The notes under the pieces are model-generated. The model worked only from the letters and a program-made list of their open reading frames with translations, was not told the origin of the DNA and did no database searches. The translations under genes and the position numbers were made by a program. Below, one piece after another: positions 14,826-22,308 of a DNA stretch of 26,448 nucleotides (the stretch's first letter is position 1; each line of letters opens with the position of its first letter). Source of the stretch: Candidatus Gastranaerophilales bacterium (GTDB lineage Bacteria; Cyanobacteriota; Vampirovibrionia; Gastranaerophilales; Gastranaerophilaceae); contig CAJULX010000027.1 in the NCBI GenBank assembly GCA_910587245.1, forward strand, positions 1 through 26,448, read 5' to 3'.

Positions 14826-15305
14826 ATGCCGCACGATAAAAGAGCATTCATTTTTTATATTGTAACAAGCCTTGTATTGTGGCAGTTTGGCATATCCGTA
14901 AGAGATTTATGCATAAAACAGAATATGCAGATAATGAGTGCGGATAATCCCTTTGTTTCTTTTGTATATTTAAAAAATACGGGAGGCGCATTCAGCCTGT
15001 TTTTAAACCATTCAAATTTTCTTGCCGCATTTGCAATAATAGCCCTTATCTGCATTTTAATCTATGCATACAAAAAACTTGAATTTAATCAAAAATTCAA
15101 AATTTTAACCCTTGTATCTTTAAGTGCGGGAATTTTGGGAAATCTGGTTGAAAGACTTCAATACGGCTATGTTATTGATTTTATAAAATTAAACTTCATA
15201 AATTTTGCCGTGTTTAACTTTTTTGATATTTTAATATCATCTTCAATCATTCTGCTTTTCGGCTGTACCGTTTTTGAAGAAATAAAAAAGCATATAAAGG
15301 TATAA
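14826..15305 (+). CDS. lspA: Lipoprotein signal peptidase II
   Basis: A 159-aa inner-membrane aspartic protease that removes signal peptides from diacylglyceryl prolipoproteins. Four membrane helices are visible. Conserved blocks are NTGGAFS (51-57), GNLVER (105-110), YGYVIDF with candidate catalytic Asp118, and FNFFD with candidate catalytic Asp134. Two blocks are divergent. The usual GNxxDR is GNxxER, and the DxxxK motif at the end of helix 1 is not recognisable at its expected place (the sequence is LVLWQFGISVRDL). Length is normal, and both catalytic Asp residues remain, so activity is still likely. The ATG lies 5 bp after the preceding stop and has no strong ribosome binding site. The rluA-family gene follows 4 bp later, an order (lspA then rluD) common in many bacteria. 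Confidence 0.9.
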   Translation: MPHDKRAFIFYIVTSLVLWQFGISVRDLCIKQNMQIMSADNPFVSFVYLKNTGGAFSLFLNHSNFLAAFAIIALICILIYAYKKLEFNQKFKILTLVSLSAGILGNLVERLQYGYVIDFIKLNFINFAVFNFFDILISSSIILLFGCTVFEEIKKHIKV

Positions 15306-15309
15306 TGCA

Positions 15310-16239
15310 ATGGAATTTCAAGCTGATAATTCAAAAGATAAAATAAGGCTTGATAATGCGGTATCAGATTTTCTGCCCGATTTTACAAGGTCTAAAATTC
15401 AAAAAATGATAGAAACGGGCGCCATTACGGTTAATTCAAAAATCGTAAAACCTTCATTTAAAATAAAAACGGGCGATATAATAAACATTAACAAACAGGA
15501 TGAAGAAAAACCCGCTATAGAGCCGCAGGATATACCTCTTGATATTATTTATGAAGATGATTATCTGCTTGTAATAAATAAGCAGAAAGGAATTTTAACC
15601 CACCCTACCCCTTTAAATAAAGAAAATTCTCTTGTAAATGCTCTCCTTCATTACGGGTGCAATTTATCCGACATTCAAGGAGAAGAAAGAAGAGGAATAA
15701 TCCACAGACTGGATAAAAACACATCCGGTCTTATTATGGCTGCAAAAACAAATGAGGCGCACATTAATCTTCAAAAGCAAATTCAATCAAAAACCGCAAA
15801 AAGAAAATATCTTGCCGTAGTGTACGGTATTATTGAAGAAAATGAAGGAATTATAAATAAACCCCTTGTACATTACATTAAAAAAACCGTTAAAATGAAC
15901 ACGGCGCCTGAAGGCGAGGGGCAAGAAGCAATAACTCATTTCAAAGTTTTAAAAAGATATTCAGACCTCACTCTTCTTGAATTAGAACTTAAAACGGGAA
16001 GAACCCACCAGATAAGGTGCCATATGGCATCAATAAACCACCCTGTTTACGGCGATACACTTTATGGTGCCAAAGGTTTTAAAAGCAAAATAAATTTAAA
16101 AACAAAAGAACAGCTTTTGATGTCATATTATTTAAGTTTTACTCACCCTAAAACAGGTGAAATAATGGAATTTCAGCTTGATAAAACTCAATATGACGGC
16201 GATTTTAAAAGATTTTTTAATATAACGGAGGAAAAATAA
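15310..16239 (+). CDS. rluD: RluA-family pseudouridine synthase (RluD-like)
   Basis: A 309-aa RNA-modifying enzyme that isomerises uridine to pseudouridine, in the RluD case in helix 69 of 23S rRNA. An N-terminal S4 RNA-binding domain spans ~12-62 (RLDNAVSDFL; MIETGAITVNSK). The catalytic domain has motif I with catalytic Asp135 (IIHRLDKNTSGLIMAAKT), motif II (RKYLAVVYG) and motif III (LKTGRTHQIRCHM, then PVYGDTLYG). The S4 domain and full length favour RluD over the shorter RluA, but the target site cannot be fixed from sequence. It lies 4 bp after lspA and overlaps the next small gene by one base (TAATG), so the lspA-rluD-small protein set is one operon. Confidence 0.9.
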   Translation: MEFQADNSKDKIRLDNAVSDFLPDFTRSKIQKMIETGAITVNSKIVKPSFKIKTGDIININKQDEEKPAIEPQDIPLDIIYEDDYLLVINKQKGILTHPTPLNKENSLVNALLHYGCNLSDIQGEERRGIIHRLDKNTSGLIMAAKTNEAHINLQKQIQSKTAKRKYLAVVYGIIEENEGIINKPLVHYIKKTVKMNTAPEGEGQEAITHFKVLKRYSDLTLLELELKTGRTHQIRCHMASINHPVYGDTLYGAKGFKSKINLKTKEQLLMSYYLSFTHPKTGEIMEFQLDKTQYDGDFKRFFNITEEK

Positions 16240-16457
16240 TGCAGGATATCATCATTTACTATACAGCAGGGCTTTTAACAGGTTTTATTATTATGTTTTT
16301 TGCAATAGGAAAAATGAAAAAAGAACAGTCTGTTTTAAAAAGAAAATACGAAAAAACCTCGGTGGGCGCCGATGATTCCGAATTAAAAGTAAAAACTCTT
16401 GAAAATAAAATAAAAACTTTGGAAGCCGCTCTTGAAAAAAGCTTGAAAAAAGATTAA
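16239..16457 (+). CDS. Small membrane-anchored coiled-coil protein (72 aa)
   Basis: The start overlaps the rluD stop as TAATG and follows GGAGG (16227-16231), a strong ribosome binding site. Residues ~4-23 form one hydrophobic helix (IIIYYTAGLLTGFIIMFFAI). A basic segment MKKEQSVLKRKYEK comes next, which by the positive-inside rule would face the cytosol. The rest (~48-70) is a heptad-like helix (LKVKTLENKIKTLEAALEKS). The protein is therefore a single-pass anchor with a short cytoplasmic coiled coil. No family is recognised. It may be a scaffold or regulator subunit, but nothing in the context says of what. Confidence 0.75.
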   Translation: MQDIIIYYTAGLLTGFIIMFFAIGKMKKEQSVLKRKYEKTSVGADDSELKVKTLENKIKTLEAALEKSLKKD

Positions 16458-16477
16458 TTACAAATATTGTAAATTTT

Positions 16478-16494
16478 GCAGAGAAAACCTCTGC
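16478..16494. terminator. Hairpin between convergent operon end and Xre gene
   Basis: GCAGAG and CTCTGC form a 6-bp stem with loop AAAAC. It lies 20 bp past the small membrane protein and 12 bp past the stop of the convergent Xre gene. A second 6-bp AT-rich inverted repeat (TTACAA/TTGTAA) lies just upstream. Neither is followed by a proper T-run, so termination is only probable. Confidence 0.4.
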
Positions 16495-16506
16495 CTGTAA
16501 TGTACC

Positions 16507-16725
16507 CTACAGCTCCATCAATTTGCAGGGTTCAATATTTAAATTTTTTGCAATTGAGAACAAAAGTTCAACACTCGGATGTTTTATCCCCACTTCAACA
16601 TGCCCTAAATGTTCTCTTGTAATCCCAAGCTTAATAGCAAACTGCACCTGCGTTAACCTTGCCGCTTTTCTATATTTGGCAATATTTTTGCCCAATTTTT
16701 TAAAATCTTCATCAAAGCTTGCCAT
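16507..16725 (-). CDS. Small Xre-family HTH regulator (72 aa)
   Basis: A single Cro/CI-type helix-turn-helix fills residues ~10-68: LGKNIAKYRKAARLTQVQFA, then KLGITREHLGHVEVGIKHPS. The recognition helix lies around TREHLGHVE. There is no separate ligand or dimerisation domain, as in compact immunity- or antitoxin-like repressors. It is divergent from a 65-aa gene 71 bp away. The shared intergenic region contains the palindrome ATAGCTAT, a natural candidate operator. Control of its own gene and of the 65-aa gene is likely but inferred. Confidence 0.85.
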   Translation of the reverse strand: MASFDEDFKKLGKNIAKYRKAARLTQVQFAIKLGITREHLGHVEVGIKHPSVELLFSIAKNLNIEPCKLMEL

Positions 16726-16760
16726 ATAAAGTATTTTCGTATAAAATCTAATTATATTTG

Positions 16761-16768
16761 ATAGCTAT
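16761..16768. promoter_or_regulatory. Palindrome in divergent Xre/65-aa promoter region (candidate operator)
   Basis: ATAGCTAT is a perfect 8-bp palindrome between the two divergent genes. It lies near a minus-strand TATAAT (16756-16751) pointing to the Xre gene and overlaps the plus-strand TATAAG (16766-16771) that could serve the 65-aa gene. Occupancy could repress both. An 8-bp AT-rich palindrome can arise by chance. Confidence 0.35.
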
Positions 16769-16796
16769 AAGATTATAAAATTAACAGGAGAGAATC

Positions 16797-16994
16797 ATGC
16801 ACACTGAAAAACTATCAAAAATTCATAATAAACTTGTGGAAGTTTCATGTCTTATCTATGTTCTAAAAACTGCTTTAGATAATGTTGAACAACCAATAAA
16901 CGATACAACACCTTTTGCAAAACTTGCAAACATAATAGAACATAAAATTAACCATACCCTTGAGACTGTCAGCAACCAAATAAACAACCTGTAA
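16797..16994 (+). CDS. Small helical protein, function unknown (65 aa)
   Basis: A short gene with a strong ribosome binding site (AGGAGAGAATC before ATG). The sequence MHTEKLSKIHNKLVEVSCLI reads as a long amphipathic helix. A Pro/Asp turn follows (QPINDTTP), then a second helix (LANIIEHKINHTLETVSNQI), so a helical hairpin is likely. It has no signal peptide or membrane segment. I recognise no family. Being divergent from a small Xre regulator suggests it is that regulator's target. Its stop is 3 bp from the convergent trkH stop. Confidence 0.7.
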   Translation: MHTEKLSKIHNKLVEVSCLIYVLKTALDNVEQPINDTTPFAKLANIIEHKINHTLETVSNQINNL

Positions 16995-16997
16995 AAT

Positions 16998-18455
16998 CTA
17001 TCTTTTTATCTGCCATAAATCCTTATGCAGCATAGCTAAGAAGGGTATCAATTCAAGCCTTCCAACCAGCATATCGAACATAAAAATTAATTTCGTTGCA
17101 TCTGTTAAATGTTCAAAATGATTTAAGGGGCCTATCGCGCCAAACCCCGGCCCTACATTACCGAGAGAAGCTATGGAACCTACTATTGCAACACTTGAAT
17201 TTTGCTCAATAAACCCGACAGCAAAAGCTGACACCCCGAATATTGCAAAATAAAATATAACAAAAGCCATTATCTGCTGCGCAACTTCCGTACTTATCGC
17301 CCCGCCTTCAAGCCTTATCGGGTACACTCCTTTTGGATGGACAATTTTATTTAATTCGCGCCTTATATATTTAAAAACAAAAATCCACCTTGTAATTTTT
17401 AAACCGCCGCAGGCAGATATCGCAGAAGCCCCGATAAACATAGGAAGAAGCAGTAAAAGCTTGCTTGAAAAATCCCACTCGCCAAAATCGGATGAAGCAA
17501 AACCGGTTGACGTTATAATACTTATAGTTTGGAAGAAACCTGCTATAACAGCGTTTTGCGGGGTAAAATCCATATTTTTGCATAATGAAAATGCAATACA
17601 TAAACCCAAAAGTAAAGTTATTATAAGATAAGTAACGAATTCTTCACTTTTAAACGGCGCCTTAAATTTTCTTTGTACAAAAAATTTATACATCAAAATA
17701 AAGTTTGTACCTGCTAAAAAGGCAAATATCATAACAATTAACGTTATGTAATTACTGTGATATCCGATAATACTGTCAGGGTTTGGTGAAAACCCGCCCG
17801 CACCGACGGTTGAAAGCGATGTACAGATACTGTTGTAAAAATCCAATCCCGATAACTTTAAAATTACGGTTTGGAGCACCGTAAGACCTAAATATATACC
17901 CCAAAGCCAGCTTGCCGTATGGCGGATTCTCGGAGTTACCTTTTCTTCAACGGGATTAGGAGATTCGGCAAAAAACATCTGGCGTCCCGCAACCGCAAAC
18001 TTTGGCAAAACTGCAACGAATAAAACTATAATTCCCATCCCGCCAAACCATTGAGTCATAGAGCGGTAAAAGAAAAATGTTTTAGGATAGAGCGAAAAAT
18101 CCCGTAAAATAGTGGCGCCCGTGGTAGAAACCCCTGAAACCGCTTCAAATAAAGAATTTATAACTCCTAAATTGTAAAAAAGATAGGGAATAGCTGCAAT
18201 AAGTGCAAAAAATACCCACGCAAAGAACGCCGTAGCAAGAGCCTCGGGCTTATTCATCGTATCAATATCTTTTTCACTTGCTTTATTTATTGAGAATAAA
18301 AATCCTAAGATTAAAGATACAAAAGAACCTGTAACATAAGGTATTATTGAAGAGTATTCGCCATAGCTCAATGCAAAAATAACGGGAAAAAGCATCATAA
18401 GTGCAATATATTTTAAAATTATTCCTACCGTATTAATTACAACATTTAATCTCAT
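16998..18455 (-). CDS. trkH: TrkH-family potassium uptake channel subunit
   Basis: A 485-aa inner-membrane protein of the TrkH/KtrB superfamily that carries K+ into the cell with a cytosolic TrkA partner. All four pore-loop repeats with their filter glycines are visible: VSTTGAT (Gly113), LSTVGAGG (Gly216), ITSTGFAS (Gly316) and LGNVGPGFG (Gly433). Length and the two extra N-terminal helices fit TrkH rather than the shorter KtrB. The ATG follows AAAGAG. It lies 129 bp downstream of trkA on the same strand, with a long perfect hairpin in the gap, so its expression relative to trkA may be set at the RNA level. Confidence 0.95.
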   Translation of the reverse strand: MRLNVVINTVGIILKYIALMMLFPVIFALSYGEYSSIIPYVTGSFVSLILGFLFSINKASEKDIDTMNKPEALATAFFAWVFFALIAAIPYLFYNLGVINSLFEAVSGVSTTGATILRDFSLYPKTFFFYRSMTQWFGGMGIIVLFVAVLPKFAVAGRQMFFAESPNPVEEKVTPRIRHTASWLWGIYLGLTVLQTVILKLSGLDFYNSICTSLSTVGAGGFSPNPDSIIGYHSNYITLIVMIFAFLAGTNFILMYKFFVQRKFKAPFKSEEFVTYLIITLLLGLCIAFSLCKNMDFTPQNAVIAGFFQTISIITSTGFASSDFGEWDFSSKLLLLLPMFIGASAISACGGLKITRWIFVFKYIRRELNKIVHPKGVYPIRLEGGAISTEVAQQIMAFVIFYFAIFGVSAFAVGFIEQNSSVAIVGSIASLGNVGPGFGAIGPLNHFEHLTDATKLIFMFDMLVGRLELIPFLAMLHKDLWQIKR

Positions 18456-18504
18456 AAAATTCTCTTTTTAATTTATTCGGTTATTTTAAGTTGTATTAAA
18501 GGGC

Positions 18505-18564
18505 ATAGAATATATTTATACAAAAGACACACTTCGAATGGTCTTTTGTATAAATATATTCTAT
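18505..18564. repeat. Perfect 24-bp inverted repeat between trkA and trkH
   Basis: The arms 18505-18528 and 18541-18564 are exact reverse complements over 24 bp, separated by 12 nt with TTCGAA at the centre. The arms are AT-rich (ATAGAATATATTT...). In a trkA-trkH transcript this would fold into a long uninterrupted hairpin. No T-tract follows it on either strand, so it is not a normal intrinsic terminator. It could be an RNase processing site, an mRNA-stabilising element, or the remnant of a small palindromic mobile element. Confidence 0.9.
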
Positions 18565-18584
18565 AACCGTTTTCAAAATACCGC

Positions 18585-19934
18585 TTAGCCGCATAGTTTG
18601 TTAAAATATCCTCTGATACTTTCGGCGTCTTCCGCCTTTGTAAATATTATAAGAGCATCTTTACCCCTTATAAGCGTCTGGCCTTTTGGAATTATTACCC
18701 TTGAACCGCGCTGAATAATAGCTACCACCGCACGTTTCGGCAAAGTTAAATTCATAAGCCTTGTATCTTCAAAATTAGACGGAATATTTATCTCGAGTAT
18801 TTCCGCCAACCCCATCTCAACGGTAGCCAGAAGACCTTCTTTGTAATCAACAATTCTGTTTTTAATTTCATTTAAGGCAGCCTTTTTAGCGGAAACCGCA
18901 ACATCCACACCCACATGTTCAAATAAAGATGCCGTTGCCATCTGCCCGACACGCGTTATAACCCTTTTTACACCAAGCTGTTTTACAAGAAGTGAGCATA
19001 AAAGATTTTTTTCATCACTGTCCGTAACTGAAATTGTCACGTCGCATTCCCCTATGCGCTCTTCGCTTAAAAGCTCAAGGTTTGTACCGTCGCTGTTTAA
19101 AATCAAGGTTTTTTTCAATTGCTCGGATAAAAATTCACACCTTTTATAATCTTTTTCAATCAGCTTTGTTTTAATGGGGGTCTTTTCAAGCGATTTTGCA
19201 AGCTCAAACCCGACCGTGCCTCCTCCGATTATTGCTATGCTCTTTAATTTTTTTTCTTCAACAAAAAACTGGGAAGCTGTTATATCAAGCCCTTCTGCCG
19301 TTCCCATAAAAATCGCTTTATCATTTAAAAGGAATTTATCATCCCCTTTGGGGATAAAAAGTTCTTCATCCCTTTTTATGCCCGCAACAAGTGTTTCATC
19401 ATTAAACGGTATATCCTTAAGACATTTATCAAGCAGTATTGAATCAGCTTTTATGCGATATTCAAGAAGTTTGGCACGCCCTGATGAAAAATCTTCAACA
19501 TTTATTGCATCAGGCACCGTTACAATTCTGAAAATTTCACCCACAAGCAGCTTTTCAGGCCAGATAACGTAATCAATATGCAATGCACCGTCTTTTTGCA
19601 TGGATTCTTTTACGATTGAAAGAGAATTTCTGCATTCTTTTTTGGATACAAAACAGGCAGTCTGCGCATTAGACAGCTGTTTTGCCATAAGACAGGCAAC
19701 AATATTTGCTTCATCAAGGCACGTACAGGCAATAAAAACATCGGCGTCTTTTATGCCCGCCTCTTTTAAAACATTTATGTTTGAAGCTTCACCCACAATT
19801 GTAGCCAAATCAAGATTATTAAATTTTTCCAGACGGGAAGCATCAGAATCAATCACGATAATATCATGGTCTTCAAAAAATTCTGTTGCTATGATTGAGC
19901 CTGTTTCATTTGCCCCGTATATTATAATCTTCAT
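18585..19934 (-). CDS. trkA: TrkA, cytosolic NAD-binding regulator of Trk potassium uptake
   Basis: A 449-aa protein with two RCK halves, each a Rossmann fold plus TrkA-C domain, the usual TrkA size. It forms a gating ring under TrkH and responds to nucleotides. The second Rossmann motif is intact (AIIGGGTVGFELAKSL). In the first, the GxGxxG loop is altered: YGANETGS has Asn at the middle glycine (residue 9), although the acidic residue of VIDSD remains. The TrkA-C parts lie around ~135-215 and ~365-445 (MNLTLPKRAVVAIIQRGSRV; IPKGQTLIRGKDALIIF). I chose the ATG at 19934, where AAGGGTG precedes MKIIIYG; the frame extends 19 codons further up without support. It lies upstream of trkH and is divergent from the symporter gene. 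Confidence 0.93.
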   Translation of the reverse strand: MKIIIYGANETGSIIATEFFEDHDIIVIDSDASRLEKFNNLDLATIVGEASNINVLKEAGIKDADVFIACTCLDEANIVACLMAKQLSNAQTACFVSKKECRNSLSIVKESMQKDGALHIDYVIWPEKLLVGEIFRIVTVPDAINVEDFSSGRAKLLEYRIKADSILLDKCLKDIPFNDETLVAGIKRDEELFIPKGDDKFLLNDKAIFMGTAEGLDITASQFFVEEKKLKSIAIIGGGTVGFELAKSLEKTPIKTKLIEKDYKRCEFLSEQLKKTLILNSDGTNLELLSEERIGECDVTISVTDSDEKNLLCSLLVKQLGVKRVITRVGQMATASLFEHVGVDVAVSAKKAALNEIKNRIVDYKEGLLATVEMGLAEILEINIPSNFEDTRLMNLTLPKRAVVAIIQRGSRVIIPKGQTLIRGKDALIIFTKAEDAESIRGYFNKLCG

Positions 19935-20007
19935 AACACCCTTACTTATAAACCAAACAATAAAGTTTTGCAATTTCATCAGAAATATCATGTTACGGGG
20001 ATAATTT

Positions 20008-20035
20008 TTGCATTGCTTTTTATTGTTGTGATAAA
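20008..20035 (+). promoter_or_regulatory. Putative promoter of the symporter gene
   Basis: TTGCAT (20008-20013), a 16-bp spacer and GATAAA (20030-20035), with TG one base before the -10 (extended -10). Transcription would begin about 31 nt before the ATG at 20073. Confidence 0.45.
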
Positions 20036-20072
20036 ATTATGGCATACGCAAAGAATTTAACAGCAGGGCATT

Positions 20073-21311
20073 ATGACAAACGACAGCAAAACAATTCAAA
20101 ATAATAATAAAAAATATCAGCTTATAATATGGATATCAGCATTAATAATAGGGGCATTTGCAGGCTGCTTTGGTATAAGCTGGTTAAATAAATGTTTTAA
20201 TTTTGTTGCGGCCGTTTTCACAAGGCTTTTTCAATTTATAGCAGTGCCCACAATTGCCCTTGCAGTTATTACAACACTTGCGGAACTCGGCACAAAAAAG
20301 AATACGGGGAAAATTTTTGCACACACAATCACATACACTCTTTTAACCACTTTCTGCGCAGCTATAGTAAGCCTTATTCTTTATATTTTATTTACCCCCG
20401 ATAACATAATTATTGATACTGCAGGACAAAATGCCGCGCAAATGCAGACAGGTGCGCTTTCTTATTATGAACACCTGCTTTCAATAGTTCCGAATAATCT
20501 CTTACAGCCTTTAATTTCAGGAAATGTTCTTTCCGTTATATTAATAGCGGCGGCCGCAGGAATAGGGCTGTCGTTTGCGCCCGAAACAGAAAATAAAGCA
20601 GCATTTCTTAAAGTATTATACGGTATGCAGGAACTGCTTTTTGTTCTCATCCGTGCTTTAATATGGGTACTGCCTCTCGGCATTATGGCATTTGCCGCCC
20701 AGCTGACAGCTCAAATTGCCTCAAGTACGGCGATAAATGCCCTTGGAAAATATACGGCAATTGTAATCGGCGGAAATCTTATACAAATTTTCATTATAAT
20801 TCCACTGTTTCTTATGCTTCACAAACTTAATCCCGTTAAGGTTTTTCAAAAGATGTCTCCCGCGCTCACCGTTGCATTTTTCACAAAAAGTTCAGCGGGA
20901 ACTTTACCTGTAACTTTGTCTGCGGCTGAAAAAAATCTTAATATAAACCCTTCCGTATCACGTTTTGTACTGCCGATATGTACAACGGTTAATATGAACG
21001 GCTGTGCAGCCTTCATTTTGATTACATCTCTTTTTATTATGCAGAATGCGGGTTTTGAATTAACTTTAAGCACAATGATTTTCTGGGTCTTTATATCGGT
21101 TTTTGCAGCAATAGGAAATGCAGGCGTTCCTATGGGATGTTATTTTTTAACACTGTCTTTGATGTCGGGCACCGGTGCTCCCGTCGGGCTTTTAGGGGTG
21201 ATATTGCCAATTTATGCCGTTATAGATATGGTAGAAACCGTTGAAAACGTGTGGTCGGATTCAGCTGTTTGCGCTATGGTTGATAAAGACTTGTCAAAAG
21301 AATTTGCATAA
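20073..21311 (+). CDS. DAACS/SLC1-family amino acid or dicarboxylate:cation symporter with altered binding site
   Basis: A 412-aa, multi-helix transporter of the GltPh/GltP/DctA fold. Hairpin 1 reads AFFTKSSAGTLPVT (~269-281), very close to GltPh but with Lys272 where GltPh has Arg276. The TM7 motif NMDGT is NMNGC (307-311), so the Na+-site Asp is Asn. In TM8 the pattern D-M-G-R-T-M-V-N-V-T-G-D is here D-M-V-E-T-V-E-N-V-W-S-D (385-396). Asp385, Asn392 and Asp396 are kept, but the Arg that binds an acidic substrate side chain is Glu388. A plain glutamate or dicarboxylate substrate is therefore unlikely; a neutral or cationic amino acid is more plausible. The gene is monocistronic, with ribosome binding site CAGGG and its own promoter. 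The family is sure; substrate is not. Confidence 0.88.
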   Translation: MTNDSKTIQNNNKKYQLIIWISALIIGAFAGCFGISWLNKCFNFVAAVFTRLFQFIAVPTIALAVITTLAELGTKKNTGKIFAHTITYTLLTTFCAAIVSLILYILFTPDNIIIDTAGQNAAQMQTGALSYYEHLLSIVPNNLLQPLISGNVLSVILIAAAAGIGLSFAPETENKAAFLKVLYGMQELLFVLIRALIWVLPLGIMAFAAQLTAQIASSTAINALGKYTAIVIGGNLIQIFIIIPLFLMLHKLNPVKVFQKMSPALTVAFFTKSSAGTLPVTLSAAEKNLNINPSVSRFVLPICTTVNMNGCAAFILITSLFIMQNAGFELTLSTMIFWVFISVFAAIGNAGVPMGCYFLTLSLMSGTGAPVGLLGVILPIYAVIDMVETVENVWSDSAVCAMVDKDLSKEFA

Positions 21312-21320
21312 TAATATAAA

Positions 21321-21647
21321 TTACTTTTTATTCAAGCTTTTTGTTAAATTATAGATAATTTCCAATTTTTCAGGATTATCCCCGATTTCCGTTATGTTTT
21401 TGTTAATCATTTTTAATAAAATTGCTGTTTCTTTAAGATAATTTGTGGCAAATAACTCTTCAACGGTTACATCAAATGCTTTCAAAAGTTTATCAATGGT
21501 CTCTGCCGTTGCAAAATTGTTGCCAAGTTCAATACTGCTTAAGGCACGCTGTGATATATCAATCATTTCGGATAATTCTTCCTGTGTGTAGCCTTTTGAT
21601 GTCCGCAGTCTCTTTATTTGTTTCCCGAGCTCTTTTTTAATACCCAT
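21321..21647 (-). CDS. Xre-family HTH regulator (108 aa)
   Basis: An N-terminal Cro/CI helix-turn-helix spans ~7-65 (LGKQIKRLRTSKGYTQEELS; IDISQRALSSIELGNNFAT), followed by VEELF, a common end to the domain. A ~40-residue helical tail (LLKMINKNITEIGDNPEKLE) likely mediates dimerisation. It is divergent from the 145-aa unknown gene 204 bp away and convergent with the symporter (9 bp between stops). It may control either neighbour or itself; no distinct operator is clear. Confidence 0.87.
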   Translation of the reverse strand: MGIKKELGKQIKRLRTSKGYTQEELSEMIDISQRALSSIELGNNFATAETIDKLLKAFDVTVEELFATNYLKETAILLKMINKNITEIGDNPEKLEIIYNLTKSLNKK

Positions 21648-21729
21648 AACTTACAATTTTAATTTCCTATTAACCGCCAAAATAGTATTTATAAGTATTG
21701 TATATTAAGATATATGAAGCTGAAATGTA

Positions 21730-21758
21730 TTGTTAATTCTATTATTTCATAATATACT
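21730..21758 (+). promoter_or_regulatory. Putative promoter of the 145-aa gene, with long AT-rich leader
   Basis: TTGTTA (21730-21735), a 17-bp spacer and TATACT (21753-21758). Transcription would start near 21765, giving an unusually long ~87-nt leader before ATG 21852. The leader is very AT-rich; I see no stable hairpin or riboswitch in it. The remainder of the 21648-21851 gap shows nothing else definite. Confidence 0.5.
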
Positions 21759-21851
21759 ATTTTAAATTCTAAAATTATAACAATTTTTAAAAATTCAACG
21801 TTTTTAAATAATTACGAAAGAAAAACAATTTTTAAGAAAGGAAATAATATT

Positions 21852-22289
21852 ATGGTAAACATAGCAAGCAATGCAGCAAAATTAATCAGCACATCTGTTA
21901 ATGAAAAAACAGGTACAACAGTTAAAAAGTTTGTTACGGAACATAAATATAACCCGGGTAAAGTTTTGGCAACAGTTGTTGAATATGGCGAAAATACCCC
22001 CCTTAAAAAAAGAGGTATAGATGCTTTTGTAAAAGTTGATGGAACAAGTTGGGAAGAAGCTCTTGATAGAGCATTAATCAGTAATGATACAGTGGTTTTA
22101 AGCGGGTCATCAAAAAAAGAATGCTTCAATATGTATGGGGATTTTAAAGCACGTTTTAAAAAAATGATAGAAGCATTTAAAAACGATCCGCAAATAAAAG
22201 CAGAACAAATTGACGGTTTAGGTTTAGGTGTTCCGTACCATCAAACATTGGGTGATGGACTACTCTATAAGGGTAGTAAACGGATATAG
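21852..22289 (+). CDS. Conserved-looking protein of unknown function (145 aa)
   Basis: The start ATG follows AAGAAAGGAAATAATATT, a good ribosome binding site, and a plausible promoter lies upstream, so the gene is probably real. The sequence has no signal peptide or membrane segment. It begins MVNIASNAAKLISTSVNEKT. A short basic/hydrophobic stretch follows (ATVVEYGENTPLKKRGIDAF), then an acidic helix (TSWEEALDRALI), a Lys-rich helix (FKARFKKMIEAFKND) and a Gly-rich end (GLGLGVPYHQTLGDG). No family is recognised. It sits alone between a divergent Xre regulator and gyrB, so the regulator is its most likely controller. Function cannot be proposed. Confidence 0.65.
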   Translation: MVNIASNAAKLISTSVNEKTGTTVKKFVTEHKYNPGKVLATVVEYGENTPLKKRGIDAFVKVDGTSWEEALDRALISNDTVVLSGSSKKECFNMYGDFKARFKKMIEAFKNDPQIKAEQIDGLGLGVPYHQTLGDGLLYKGSKRI

Positions 22290-22308
22290 TTTTACCAGCT
22301 TCATAAAA

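Noticed and set aside
19174..20004. Plus-strand ORFs of 132 and 134 codons opposite trkA
   Set aside because: Antisense shadows of trkA; no ribosome binding site or recognisable domain.
20039..20107. 22-codon ORF overlapping the symporter start, as a leader peptide
   Set aside because: No ribosome binding site, and the predicted transcription start would lie at or after its ATG.
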